Shown piece by piece: positions 46,791-60,596 of a stretch of 64,000 nucleotides of DNA. Both the position numbers and the translations under genes were made by a program. The notes beneath the pieces were generated by a model, which was not told the DNA's origin, searched no databases, and saw nothing but the letters and a program-made list of their open reading frames with translations. Position 1 is the stretch's first letter. Every line of letters starts with the position of its first letter. Source of the stretch: Lycocorax pyrrhopterus obiensis (Eukaryota; Chordata; Aves; Passeriformes; Paradisaeidae); contig JACSVZ010000004.1 of NCBI GenBank assembly GCA_014706295.1, positions 88,481,047 to 88,545,046 on the forward strand. The letters run 5' to 3'.

Positions 46791-49505
46791 TTACACCACA
46801 AAAGACCAGTGATGGAGAAGGAAACAGCAATATGATGTATAAACAACTGGTGACCTTGAGTACTAAAGTAATACAAAATCTGTCAGGAGCTTCTTCTCAA
46901 AAGGGGAAAAACCGATCAGGGATAAATTTATCTTGGAAAATAAAATACCTAACTGTCAGGGGATTAAATCCTGGGGTAGCATTTAAGCAACCTCATGGGA
47001 GCAAAAAAAAAGGTCCAACCAGTTTTGCTGTGAAGCTTGACCAGCTAATAAACAGGATCTATTCCAAAATTATATACTTGTGAATTAACTACCCAAAGGA
47101 ACAGGAGAAAGATTAATTTCCAGAGTCATCCCTCAATTGTCTTGTAAAAGTGCAAACAGCAATCCAGTATGACAGAAGACAGGAAACTTTCCCAGGCATC
47201 TGAGGATGTAAGGGAGATAAACAGACAGAGATAAGCAAAGATACAAGCCAGGCATAAAAAGGCCAGGAATACTGAAGCCTTGAAAAGCCTTACAGAAGCA
47301 GGGTCTGAAGGAGACCTGTGCAAAAGGATGTACTAGTGCCCACGGTCCCATTAGGGGAAGGTTGTAGGTATTTACATTTCCCACTGCAGCAGTACTTTCC
47401 AGGTTGCTCTGTACAAATGTGGCGGGGATAGGACAACAGGGCTCCTCTGCTCACCATAATTTATGTTGTCATATGAGAGTACTGCCATGCTCTAGTGCTC
47501 TAGTGCAGTTTGAGTCTTTTCATAGTTTCTTAGCCCTGGGACAACACTAAGCTGATGGAGCTGCATGGCTTTGCAGAACTGCTGCCTGGTGTCTGGCCAG
47601 CTCGGTGCTCAGCGATGAGCCTGTGTCCGTCTGTGCGCATCCGTGTCCGCAGCCACGCTGCCTTTAACTTACCTTCCCTGTGCATCAAGAAGAGGGCACT
47701 GCTGCCAGTTTACACTGGGGGAACTGAGATTATAACAGACAAAAAAAGGTTGCATGAGACTTATGGACTAAACAAAATTAAAAAATTGGTTCTCAAAGTC
47801 CTATGGTGCTATATTGACCTCCCAGATGTGGGGTTTTTTTCCATGTCAGTGAGAGACGTCCCCTCTACGTTTCTGAATTCAGAGAAATTTTTCATTTTTC
47901 TGTGGAAGTACTTTTTCTGTACTACAGTGCTTTTTTGGTGCCAATTACAGCAACCACACAGTGTTTTTTCAGTGTAACAGGAGAGGTTTGGAAAGGAAAC
48001 ATTTTGAACAAGTAACTAAGATGAGACATGATAATTTGGTATCAGCTTTCTATCTGTCAGGTGCAATCTTAAAGGAAAGAGAGATAGACGAGGGAATCAA
48101 GGGACCACTTTTTAGAGAAACTAAATTACTTTCCTGATACCATTGCAAAGTATGACTGCACATCTTGTACATTGAAAGGTTGTACACAAATGTTCTTCAT
48201 GCTTTCTTTCATTCGAAAATGCGGAAGATAAATGGTGTTGATCCTCTCTTGTTGGAACTTATACAACATGTATGTCAGAAAGAAACCATCTTTTTCAATA
48301 AACACAATAAGAAAACTAAAAGTAGTAAAATGATGTTTGCACTTCAGTGTAGCCACACATGATGTTCCCAAATATTTTGTTCATGACAGTTAAAACCAAA
48401 AATCGCCCAACACTTTAACTTTTCTTGATTTTGGTTGACCTTTTAGAAAAAAGTGAATTTAACCCAATTACTCTATAGAATAAATGGCCAAACTGAGATG
48501 GAAGAGGAGGAAAGAAGGAAAACAACAGATAATTGACAATTGACAATTGATCTTTCACAAATTAAAAAAAAAAAGCCTAGAGAATTCCATAATGAAGAAT
48601 CTTAGCTCTAGAATATATGAGAGGCCAATTTGATCCAGCTCTAGAAATGTAGCAGCTGAAAGGTTTAAAGGTGGTGCTTTACAGGAACTAAAAAATCAAG
48701 TCACTTTCCTTAAAATTTCTAAATAGACATACCAGTTCTTCAAGTTTCCTGTTTCACAGTTGATTCTTCATATATTACATAAAAAACAATCAGCATTTTT
48801 CACCTGTTTGGCTGATGCTCATGAGATGCTTTTTGTACATGTACCATGAGTTCACAGTCAGAGCCTGAGCTGGAACCCATTTTGGTCAATAGAGGGCTCT
48901 CACTTACTCGAATAGGCTTTGAATCATGAGTGCTAGATCAGGATAGTGAGTATCATAATTCAAATAATAAATTTATTTTACACACTTTTTTCTACTACTG
49001 CTTATTTTCAAAAATGTATCAAAAGTACTTATCAGGTTTTTGAGCTCTCAAACATGATGTTTTCAAGCCTTAAAATATAATTAAATTTATCTTAAGCAAA
49101 ACTAACTTAACCAAACAGGTTGATTATTTTGTCTTTTCTCCGTAAAAACTGACAGATAGAACATATTAGGTTTTAATCTTTTTTTCTTTTCAATTTTTTT
49201 TCTCTTGAAGTGCAAAATATACAATTTTTGTACCAAAATTTATGCTTTTTTTTTTTTGCCAAATTTAGAGCACTGAGAAGCTAGCTGGAGATTTTGCAGA
49301 GAGAAAATAGGCAAGACTTTTACTTTTCAAACTGGTTGTTACCCTGAGCAGCTCCAGGTTCTGCAGAAAGGCAGTTTGACAGTTCTTAGCAGCTCCTGGG
49401 GACAGACTTCCTCCCAAGTGGCATACTTCCAAACCTTCTGTGGCTCTAAAACTGCATGCTGATGGATCCCTTATGGTACAGAAAAGCTAATGTTGTCTTT
49501 CACAG
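46791..49505. other. Unique sequence with a small CpG cluster, no gene seen
   Basis: No repeat family recognised. Seven CpGs fall within about 70 bases at 47598-47665, in otherwise CpG-poor DNA. A threefold 7-bp repeat (AATTGAC) lies at 48531-48550. A 140-codon frame at 47555-47977 has no recognised domain. A T-run lies near 49243-49257. Confidence 0.55.
48531..48550 (+). repeat. Short tandem 7-mer
   Basis: AATTGAC is repeated almost three times in succession. Minor slippage repeat. Confidence 0.8.
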
Positions 49506-49662
49506 ACAGAAGAAGGAACTAAGAGGGGAGGAAGCGTGACTGACCTGGACAGCTAAAAGAAGAATCCCTTAAAAAAAAAAGTGTGGAATAATGAAACGAC
49601 AGCCAGCAGAGGAGAGACGAATGAGGAACGAGAAGAGGAATTTTCCTGTTCTAGTACAGTTG
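49506..49662 (+). other. Exon-like segment with ATG, unidentified
   Basis: TGTTGTCTTTCACAG precedes 49506, and a perfect donor GTGAGT follows 49662. An ATG at 49591, with A at -3, opens 24 codons rich in Arg, Lys and Glu that run exactly to the donor. A second acceptor, CTTCTCTTCAG, ends at 49750. Splicing to it would use an 88-base intron and add 24 more codons before a stop. This could be a noncoding RNA exon, a 5' exon of a distant gene, or chance. The frame also stays open without splicing, to 49857. Confidence 0.2.
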
Positions 49663-52600
49663 GTGAGTACTGGGTGTGGGAACCATGCTTATGAATGCAC
49701 CTGTCTGAGTGCCTTGGCCTTCGAGAAAATACCAGACAACTTCTCTTCAGACCATGAGATGGGAGCAAGTGAATCTTTCCCAACGCCCAGAGCTGAAAGA
49801 GAGCTTTTGTGGCAGAAAACCATAGTGATTGTGTGGATATTTTTTTCTGACAGCTGAAGAATTACTTCGTTTGCTGCTTGCTGACCAAGCACACTAAAAG
49901 TTTCTAACAATTGTCCGTGTCTGTCCTGTATATGATTGAATCTTCCCTTCTTTTATTTTGGGAACTCATGAACACTCCTGCATGTACCAGGTGCTGTGAG
50001 AGCCCTTCAGGCCATCCTCCCTGTAACAGAAACATCCACTGCCTTTTTCAAACCAAAGGCTGTCTTCCTATTTCTTCATTTGTGATATACCCTGTATACT
50101 TCTTTTCTTTCACCTTCTCCCTGTTTTCTTAATTTTATGTGTTATGTGTCTTTTACTTCTTTCCTAGTCCCATTTCTTCCTCCCACCTACCCTGGGCTCT
50201 ACCATTTTCTGCTTCCCCAATATTTTATGTAGCTTCGTAATCTTTCCCCTAGTTCTGCTGTTCCACCCATCTCATACTTATTGTTATCTTTTATTTTTCT
50301 CTGGGGCATCTATCTTTCATGGTGCCAAGCTCATTTAGGATAATGGCAGAGATGTGATTGGAGGCTGTGTCATGCTGGAGGCTGTTTACGGATGCCTACA
50401 ACTCATTCTATTTGTAGGCAATGACAGACAAACAGAGAAATGTCATCACGTGTAAGTCTCAAAAAAGAAAGCAGAAGGTATTGCAAGGAAGGAATGAGGC
50501 TGTTGACAGAGCAGGTGTCTTTAGTTGTGCTTCAAATTCCTCAGCAGTCTCACCTCCTTCATCCTCTGAGCCCCACCAGCAAGAACCTTCTCAATGCTCT
50601 TACATCTGTGACACAAAGGTTACCACACCCTAAAAGACTCCTTTTATGTTTTCTATTGCTCAGGCTATTTTCAATGTTTTGTTCTTGTCATGTGTTTTGT
50701 ATAGGGTATTAGTTACTATGGCAACCTTAACTGCAATTTGACCAAGAATATAAACGAGAAATATGTACATTACACAGTAATAGTTCTATATTCATCACCT
50801 TCCAGATATTTCACAGGCAGAAGAATTTTAAAAGACTTTTTAAGTGATCAGACAAAAGCCCTCAATTTATTTATGAAAACAAACTAATTGCAATATAAAT
50901 TATTTGAGCCCTGCACTTGTAAAGAATGAATCAGACACAATTTGAAAAGGTAACTTATTACAAATTATTAGAATTATATCTCTGTTAGTGACTCTTCCAT
51001 AACCATGACTCAGAGCAATGCGCATTTTATATCAAACAAGGTAAAACTAGACAGTTCAGATTCATATTGCGATTATCAGAAAGACTGGATTAAAAACCTG
51101 CAAAAGAGATAGAAGGTTTTGCACTGTTCAGAGAAGCCCCAAATATTAACTTGGGGTAAAAAAAAGTCCCCAAGGTCAAAGGAATTTGATAAAATACAAA
51201 ATATTACTGTACCTGAATTGGAGAGCCTGGATTCTTACCAAATTCTAATTTATATCACTGTAAATCAGAATCAGTCTATGGAGGTCAATGATCACAAGTT
51301 ATAGTGAAACTCCTGCTGTGAGAAAAGCAGCAGCTCGGGTTATGCATGCCTTGAAAGTGCATTGCAACCAGGTTTTGTCTGGGGCAAAAGTCTCTTATTA
51401 TAAAATCATGACGTAGTCCTTCCAATGACAATTTTCAGGTGGCACATCTTGAGCTGCACATATAGTCCTGTGCTCATGCCTACCTGCCAAGGTGCAATAC
51501 ACAGGGTGAGAGACGTGCTCAGAGGAGACAGATCCTGCTAAGCCTCTCTGTAAGGTCCAGCTACTGAGAGGGACATGAGTTAATCGTGCTAACGTGGAAA
51601 TTTAAGCACCAACTCAGATTACACTTTAATGACAAATATGTAATCAGTTTGGAAAGTTTGGTTTGGGGTTTTTTAGAAAATTTAAGCAAGAGTAAATAAG
51701 ATTAGTAGTCAGATGTGGTCATTTCAGTAGTTGAGGTCTTAAATGGCTGATAAAAAAAAAATGACAATAGCTTGGGGGGCCCTTATCATTAATGAACTGA
51801 CAAAGTGTGCCCCCAGAGCAACGGAGCTTTAACCCTGATCTCTCTGTACTAGGGCGAGTTAAACCTAGTGGAATAGTATAACATGTGTTACTTACGTAGG
51901 TAAGTTTTCTGAGACCTCAGTCTAACAGAGGAACTTGGCTTTCAATGCTATTCCAACATAACCCAGGTGTATTCAATAATTACTTCAAAGGGGACACAAC
52001 TCCAGAAGGAGCGTGAATTTATAGTGGGGTATTTCCCTTATTTTCATGCTTTTGGAGCAAACCGAGTAAAATTATTATTACAGAATATATGGCTGTTTGA
52101 GTTGCCTGTGTTCTTCCAACGCAATTTCCACCTTTTAAACTTTGTCTCACACATTCTTCTTAGTTCCACTCTTGCAAACATTTCAGCACTAATACACAAA
52201 CACCATGAATGACACTCCAGTAAAAATAAGCAAGCGCTTAAGTGCTTTCAAGAATGGAGAACTGGTAAGCATCTCATTCAAGAGCAGTCAGAGCTAGACA
52301 TAAAGGAGCTGATTCCTTTTCAGTATAAGAAATAAATGTTTTGTATCATGCTAAATTTTAGGTGAATAGGAATGAAATTACAGCAGTACAGTGAGACACG
52401 CATTTATAAAGCTACTGCCAAGGGATACGAAAATTTTTTCCAGTCTATGTGTTTTGGGACAGGAATATGCAAGTCACGTAAATTAGCATTGTTCCTGAAA
52501 AATCAATGGACTTGATTTTTCAATTTCTGTCACCTAAAGTTCTTGTCCCTGCATTGGTCATAGAAACAGATTGGGAAACAAAAATATATCAAAGTGGTTG

Positions 52601-53890
52601 CTGATTTTTCTTAGACTTAGAGCATAAAGAAAATGACATATTTTTGAGGTGTTTTCTTGCTGTATCAACTGGAGAAGGCTATGAAATAAATTTCCTTTAG
52701 GAGCAAATGGTCACAACTCCATTGATCTAAACTGCATTGCCCTCAATTTATACCAGAAAAGGCAATATCACAATTTCATGAAGGTGCTTACTCCTTCTTA
52801 TCTGCACTCAGAGCTCATGGGAACAGCAATGACATCCACAGAAATTCTAGATACATAATACTAAGCATAATTTAGGCACACAACACGACCATTTTCAAAT
52901 ACAGATTTCTGACACAGAAAAATGCTCAAGCCCAACCCCAAGTGCAATTTTTAGTAATTATGTTTATAGATGCGTAAAAACTATTAAACTGTCCCAGATC
53001 CTCAGGGTGGGTGAAACTCTGTCCTTGACTGCACATTGTTTCACAGACATTTAAAGCAAGCAGTGCTTTCACAGTATACAAATCATCTCCTGTTCTCCAG
53101 ATGAGATCTATGCCTTTTCCTATGCCAGAAAAGAGTAGATGTCCACATTCATGTTTCTTAGTAGAGGGATTGTAAGAAAAGGTAATTTATTCTACACTTT
53201 TAAATCAGGATGCTATTCCAAACAGAAGAACTTTAAACTGATGTATCAGAGATAGCTGCAATTCTAGGGAGATTAATCTACCTGAATGAAGCAGTCTTAG
53301 TATGTAAACAGATGAAAGCTGGTGGACTTTGTAAACACAGTATTTGCATATCTTTACATATAAAGCAGACATCAAAATGGAACTTAGACTTCACAGTAAC
53401 TTGTGGAAATCACAAAAATACTATAAATAGCCCTATGAATACCACCACGTATCCTTCAGTCCCATTCCCCATGACTCAGACCTGTCTTGCAGAGTCACTG
53501 CCATTGAATTATGTCAAATTCTCCTTAAAAAAAATCAAAATTAAAAAAATCCAAAAAGCTAATTGCTAATTTCACTTTGGATAGGAAAAAATGATAAAGG
53601 TACAGAGGTGTGAGTCACTTGCGACAGATAACAATGTAGATCACCTTAATTTAATAATCAATAAAACCGCAGGTGAATACAGAAGGTATTTCTGTAGCTC
53701 AGAAACAGTGACTCTGTTTCATTTGTATAAGAGGATTCAGGGAAAGCCTGTGGAAAAAAGCAAACACATCTTACATTTTAAGACGTAACAGTCAAATTCA
53801 ATTCACAACATAATTAAGGTGCTTGTTCGTGGGTTGCTTTTGTTTTGGGCACTCTGTTTGAAGTTAAACTATTCAGTAACCAATTTGTAG
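49663..53890. other. Unique AT-rich sequence, no gene seen
   Basis: A pyrimidine-rich patch lies at 50090-50330, and an 11-bp short-loop palindrome at 52496-52522. No repeat family recognised; frames are 90 codons or fewer. Confidence 0.6.
52496..52522. repeat. 11-bp perfect inverted repeat, 5-base loop
   Basis: TGAAAAATCAA at 52496-52506 pairs exactly with TTGATTTTTCA at 52512-52522 around TGGAC. It resembles the other short-loop palindromes in this window. Confidence 0.8.
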
Positions 53891-53980
53891 GCATGGTGTT
53901 AGAGACATGGGTTTGGCAGTGTTAGGTTTACATTTGGACTTGATCCTTAGGATCTTTTCCAACTTCGATGATTCTATGAA
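53891..53980 (+). mobile_element. CR1 LINE 3'-end fragment (GGCAGTGTTAGG type)
   Basis: GCATGGTGTTAGAGACATGG, TTGGCAGTGTTAGGTTTAC, TTGGACTTGATCCTTAGG, TCTTTTCCAACTTCGATG and ATTCTATGA match the CR1 subfamily whose tail reads TTAGGGACATGG and GGCAGTGTTAGG. Only about 90 bp remain. Confidence 0.8.
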
Positions 53981-54204
53981 ATCTAAGAAAGAAGAATCTA
54001 TCTGAATATTTTGGCCATCAAAACCTCGCTTAACCTTTGTAGAGCTCTTTGCGATATCAGAGTACACATAAGTTTCCACTATAAAACTGATCAACATCAA
54101 AGAACTCCAGTTCCTCTCATGGTTCAAATAAATGTACTCAGGCTTACACCTCTGCCTAGAACAGTTGGTGCTGTCCAGGAAACGTTATAGTCAGAAATGC
54201 ATTG

Positions 54205-54548
54205 AATCATAGAATCATAGAATGGTTTTGGATGGAAGGGACCTTAAAAGTCACCTAGATCCAACCACCCTGCCATAGGCAGGGACACCATCTGCTAGAC
54301 CAGGTTGCTCAGCGTTCCATCCGTCCTGGCCTTGAACACTTTCAGGGATGGGTCATCTACAGATTCTCTGGAAAACTTGTTCCAGAGCCTCACTGCCCTC
54401 ACAGTAAATAATTTCTTCCTAATATCTAATCTAAATGTACTCTCTTTCAGTTTGAAGCTATTCCCTCTTGTCCTATCACTACAATTTCTTGTCAAAAGTT
54501 CCTCTCCAGTCTTCTTGCAGATGCTCCAGCCTTTTGGTCACTGTTGTT
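54205..54548 (-). mobile_element. CR1 LINE 3' part, antisense
   Basis: It starts with the double octamer TCATAGAATCATAGAATGG. It then runs GGAAGGGACCTTAAAAG, CCTGCCATAGGCAGGGACAC, CAGGTTGCTCAGCG, CCTGGCCTTGAACACTTTC, AATTTCTTCCTAATATC and CCCTCTTGTCCTATCACTAC in clean antisense order for about 340 bp. It lies 225 bp from, and opposite to, the CR1 tail at 53891-53980. Reading frames on both strands here are by-products. Confidence 0.93.
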
Positions 54549-57500
54549 GAAGTAGCTGCATTTTCCAAGTATATGAGAAATATCTAGAACAGATGTTATA
54601 GAGATGGGGTTCTTTGCAGATTGAAGAGAATAAAAAAAATTGAAGTAAACGTTTTTGTTAATTACTGTAAACATTGCCATATTTGGGTAGATTTTTGAGA
54701 CATTAATAGCAAGAAGTGAGAAAATTACTGAAGATACAGACAATTATTAGGCAACTCGAATTTTTACAAACTCTAAGAATTCTTGAAATTTTAAAGGAAG
54801 AATATATGCCAGCATGAATATATTAAGGCTCCCTGGAATCATGATTGGAAAACCCCATCACTCAGGTGCAGTGTCTTAGAATAATGTTAGTCCATATCTG
54901 AAAAAACCCATGCCCACTAGGATAGTCCATAGATGACCAGGTTATACAAAAATGTGTCTGCTCCAAAGGTGACCAGATTGTTTGAGAATGGATGGCCCAC
55001 AGTGTGAGCAAGATGGATCTGAAAAAATATGCATTAAAAAGTAGTCTACAGAACTATGTATTAACAAAATCAAAGAAAACAAATAAATTTTGATCAGTTA
55101 GTTTTGAATAGGGATCAAAATATTATCATAATTTTAAAATACAGGTAATCATCAAAGTTGACCGTAACAGGTGATGCTGCCTCTAAACTGGACACGTAGA
55201 GCTGAGGCAAACCCCAGTGAGCAGTGCAAGGGGCCACGTCTTTTCAGAATCAGGTGTGCAGAAAGAGCTGGTACTGTGGTATCCTGCCCTGTATGACTAA
55301 TTGCACAAGCATTGCCTTTTTAGTGAGAAAGGCAGCTGTACCCTAAAGTCAGATCTCAGGTTTCATTATTGGTGGTTGTTCTGGTTACATGCCCTTGAGG
55401 TTTGGTCCAGCTGCGAAATCTGAATGTAAGAGTTCACTTAGTTTATCTTCAGTGACAATGCATTCTGCTGTAGTTACTGTTTGGTAAAAGCAGTGGGGAA
55501 GTGGAAGCTGCCCTTTCAAGGCTGGGATAGGAGCCCTGTAGCTTTTTTTTGGTGAAGGATAAGAGAGATCATCAGAGCATGTGAGCTGTGTGGTGCTGCA
55601 TCCAGACCTATGCTGTTGTGCCTCTGGAGGAGGCTGGCCTGTGGCACTGAGCCAGGGAGGTTTCAACCTACCACAGACACCTATGAGAAAAGGACTACGC
55701 TTGTAATAAACAGAATTTTCCTTAAAAAGCTGAGTCTTGTGATTAAAGGTGTAACATATGGAAACCCCACCTACAGCCTGATTCTCACAGAGACCTATTC
55801 CAAGCACCTGCAAGAATATATTATCAACATACCCTTTATATATCTGAATAGTTCTCAATATTAATGCAGGCTCTGTGAGTGCTTTAAGGCATGAATAGAG
55901 CCCACAGCAAGAAGAGGTCCGCTGATATTTCTTTTTCTGTTTCACAAACTTTATTCTTCAAAGGAGTATCTTTTTAATAGTCAGAAAAAGACAGATTGTA
56001 GTTTTTTTGTTGGTTTATCCATTACAATTCAACCGCTTACTGGTATTCAGAGATTTCAAAAGCAGAAATAGGCAGCTAGATGCTGAACACGCACTGAACA
56101 CCAAAGGAAGTTTGGCTCCTAACTCCCTTCTGCCTTTGAAAATCTGCCCCAGAAGCTTTAAGTATAACAAATCAATTCAGTACTGACTCTGTATTACATG
56201 CTCTTGTTTTCACTGCAAACCTTAAGCAAATCACCTATTTCAGAAAAGAACACAACATTTCTTTATTTTGCAATAGACTGCATTTTAAAACCAATGAAAT
56301 AAAAGATAATGACTGACAGACTCTTTGGTATACATGCGAAATAAAAAAGATACCAGGCATTGCTCTCCTCCTATGCTAGGGATCATACCTTACCCCCCAA
56401 CTCCCAAGGTCTTTTTTCTGCTGTGGAAAGCACAGCAGTCCAGCTGAGATGACAAAGAACATGCTATCGCTTTGGATGGATGACTAGGGATAGTCACTCA
56501 TCCACTTAACAAGAGGACCAAGGCCATCCACCTAATGTTAGCACATAATTCCTGCAAGCCACCTATACAGCAAACACAGAACACACTCATAGATCATGAT
56601 CAGACACTATCTGAATTCATGCTGTCTCTCAGCTAGGGGCCTAAAATTGGGCAAAATGGGTCTTAATCTCTACATGTCTTCATTGATATACAGGCAGCAA
56701 AACCTCTGAATGTCGGGACCTGAAACAATGTGAACGACTCCTGCACATACTATGAACTAGGAATACACTAACACCTTTATCACCCACTTCTGAATATTCT
56801 AAATGAAAATAAAGTAATAATAAATGATCGAGAACCAAAGTCCTGTGGGAAAAAAAAATTATCACACCACATAACTTCATTAAGGTCTTTCGAAACTGAC
56901 ACACCTATTTCCAACAAACTCTAAATTGGCAATATTCCATTAAGTTTTCAATGACTTTTTTAGTAACTGCCTGTAATGAAGTGATCCAGTTCAATCTCAT
57001 GGATCTAAGAATCCTTATGATATGGCAGGTCCCTCCCAGACACTAATGTTTTTCACACTGATTTTGGGATGTTGCCGTGAGAATGTGTGGGGTTTTTTTG
57101 ATCAAATGAATTTTGATCTATTTCCCAAAATCTTGGAAGAACTCTCATGCTTCCTATTTCAGAAGACTCATGTTCCCACGAGGAAGGACCACAGATAATC
57201 ACACTCAGAATTTCTAGTTCTTGATTTTTTTCCTAACAATAGTCACCACAAATATTAACAAAATTCTAAAGTGATCAGTTACCTAGTAATTTCCTTAAAA
57301 AATATTTGAAGACATGAAATTATTGCATGGTTAGAATAGATGCTGGTGAAAATCCTTGTTTTGAACTTCTTTCACTCCATTTTACTACCATATTATGGAG
57401 GGCTGAAAATACAGAGATTTAAGGCAATGCCAGGTAAACATGACTTGTGTGTACTACAAAGAACTGATGATAACTAATTTAATCAGAAATCTGTCCATGT

Positions 57501-60500
57501 GAAAAATGACAGTGATGCAATCTTGAATTCAATCAGAACTCATCTGATTTTTTCAGATCTGCAGTCTGGGAGTTAAGCTCCCTAGAAACAGAGATATAGA
57601 GACTTTATACAGGGAAATGTGAATCTGAGAAGCAGGTTATTTCTGTGTTGAGTTCTGATCTTAGTGTGTAGAAGTCCCACAGACAGACTAGGTTACTGAT
57701 GTCCTCAAGAAGAAAAGCCCCTCTTGTGCATCTTTTTTAGACAGAGAGGAACTCTAATTTAGAAGTCGGGAGAGGAAAGGCAATGGCAACTTGGAAAGTA
57801 GACGAACTGTAAGGACTAAGTAGGGAGGATAGTTCAACACTGCTTGGAACTCGCTGTTTTAGAACAGCTGGCTAAAATGCCATTCAAGAAGGGAATGAGA
57901 TGACAAAGAACAAAAAATTAATTCAGTAAAAAAGGCTAGACCTCTCTTAGTTTCATGCATGAAGGGTAGAACATGGTTCTGCCTTCTTTCCAAATGAAAA
58001 AAAATCATGACTGGTTAAACCAAGCAGGAAGATACTTAATCTCATTATTTATGAATATCATTATGCCTCTCTTCAGAAGGGCATTTTGCCAGCTTTACTT
58101 AAGCAGCAGTTAGGCTCTTTCTCAAAACCCCATCTTTGGATGGTATTAGCAAAGCCAATCACTGTCCAGTGTCAGGCCATCCAATATTTGGGAAGATAAT
58201 TGAGGTTATGCTGATGGGTCAATGCTAGCAATGCTTGCATTTCAAAGATTTAGATGGCCCCTCTTTAGCTTGGTCAATATGTGAGTAGAGAAATGAGAGT
58301 ACATGATCGTTTCCTAATGACTCTATTCTGTTGATGGGCCTCTTAGATTTTTCCTGTGAAGGGAGATATTATTGATAATGGGCTACTGCAGGAAGAGCAC
58401 ATCAAATTCTTCCTTTACAGGTGCAAAATTCCACCAGCAGCTTCTTCTTGTCCCATACTTGTACACAGCAGCTGGGAGTAATGCTGCATTGTAACTGAAA
58501 CTTCAGTGCAGACGATACTTTGATTTTGTAACTCCCTCCTGCTCAGCCAAAATCTGAGATTTATTACTCATATAGGGCACAATCCTGTCATCGCTGAAGT
58601 CAGTGGAAAGGCTGCCATTTAGCTCAGGTTAGCAAGGCTTCCATGGATAATTGCAGTAAGCATTCATGTGTACTCCATTTCTTTGCAGTAACTGCAAGGC
58701 TGTTTGCCTTTGAAAAAAAGGGTAATAATCCTCTTTGTTTTTTCCCCTCTACTGAAAGGTTAGTATACATAAACGGGGAAGAAATAATTTCAGTGTATCT
58801 GCCTATGCACACCCCAGATGCAGCCACATCATGAGATTGAAGTAGGACTTAGAAGCAGATTAACATATAAAAGAAAAAAAAAAAAACAAAACACTTAAGG
58901 AAACAGTTTAGAGACATTTAAGTAATTTTAAACCTGCCATTGTTACACAGTTTGCTTAAACCAGACTATCAAATTCTTTTTCAGTTAATACAGGGAGATA
59001 ACTAGCTGTGAAATCTGGCAAGCACCTGAACAGACTGTCTCCCTCTGCAGGCCAGTACCAACCACTCACTCTAAGGAACTCCTGAGTCAGAAGACCCCTG
59101 AAGTGTGGGTAGGTACAAACTCAGTGATTGAGGTACATAGGTGAAATTCATCTACTCTGAAGAAATATTTTGAGGTGTGACAGAAGCTATTTCTGCAATA
59201 TCTATTGGGGAAAATAAATATAAATGTGGACTTCACAAGATTATTTGTATCCCAGGTGTTCTGCTGGGACTGTCACAGTTACTACTTTCCAGCTTAGCAC
59301 ATCCAGTGAGCCCACCATCAGAACTCAGGAAACTGCGGCAACATCTTCCTGATAAAAAAATCACAGAAATCCTCTGTCTTTATTGTAGGACCCTTTTCTT
59401 GTGAGCGGGTGAAGCCTACCCAAGAGTTCAGTTAGTGTAAGCCGTAAAAACTCATTTCTTGGAGCACCTGCCAAAGCGAATATATCTCTAGAGATTAAGT
59501 CACTTCAGTCAAGGACTCTTTGAGGCTAAGTGTAATTTGTTGATAGTGATTATTTTTAAAGCACCGATGATTGCGCACCTGGTTTTCTGTGCATTCTCCC
59601 CATTTTCCTCTCATGCCTGTTAACACTTCTTGTGAAGACCCTGCTATTAAAAGGTAAGCCAAACATTCAATGTCAAGTTAGAAGGACTGATTCTATCTTT
59701 GAAATCTCTTTCATCTGGCAACCTGGCAGAATTTAAGTCCAAGCAAGCAGTCTCAAGATAGGATGAAAAAAAGAGATGCGAGACACTTTACTAACTGCTC
59801 TTGCTGACGTTTGATTTTTTATTTCAATATATTTTGTTCTCTATTTATAAAGCTTCCACTAATGCAAGAGTGGTCTAAACCTCAATTAGGAGCAGTATCT
59901 AATAAGGAATAAAAACCTCAAGTACCCTAGCCAGAAGAGGCGCTGATGACAATTTTGAAAGACCTACTTAAGATTACCCTTGCTTTAGCTTTACTGCTCT
60001 TTATTTCCTCCTTTAACCATTAACTCTTTACCTTTTTTTTCTGACCATGGATTCAAAAGTTTCTTCTGTGTTTGCCTCATTTTACTCCTCTAGCTGCTTC
60101 AATGCCTCTGTTTCACCCAGCCATCCAATTTCTTTCATGGTCACTATCATAATTTCTCACCATTTTTCTCATGACCTGTGCTCTTGTCCTGTTTTCTCTC
60201 TTGTGACAATTTACCCCTCTATTTATGGATTAGTCTTTGCCATGTTAGAAATGGTATGATTTTACCTACATTTCCCTCTATTTCACTTTCAACTCAGCTA
60301 TCAGCTCATTTTTTATGAAAGGAGAATGAGAACATGAGAAGAGTATTAGAGTTACTGTGACACTCTTAGAAATCCCTTTGAAACAACTTGTTTTCTCTGA
60401 TTTAATCTTGCCCTTCTTCAGGACCATATGAAATTATTAATTCCTCAATCTCTCAAAACTAAAGTTTAGCAAGACACCCTTTTCATCCACTTGAACCTAA

Positions 60501-60596
60501 CATAGAGCTCTTCTTAGAATACTGTATGTCCATATCTTCATCAATTCCCTCTTCACCTGATTACTAAGGTAGTATATTTGAGAACATACTTTTCAT
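54549..60596. other. Unique AT-rich sequence, no gene seen
   Basis: No repeat family recognised in 6 kb. The longest stop-free stretch in the window, 186 codons on the minus strand (55385-55945), begins with GTG and has no ATG except as its last residue. It resembles nothing I know. An A-tract lies at 58873-58886. Confidence 0.55.

Noticed and set aside
47555..47977. 140-codon plus-strand frame
   Set aside because: Mixed composition without a recognised domain; it starts in the CpG cluster and runs into ordinary AT-rich DNA.
55385..55945. Longest stop-free stretch, 186 codons, minus strand
   Set aside because: It starts with GTG and has no internal ATG except its final residue. It has no recognised domain and is not far beyond chance for 128 kb of double-strand sequence in AT-rich DNA.
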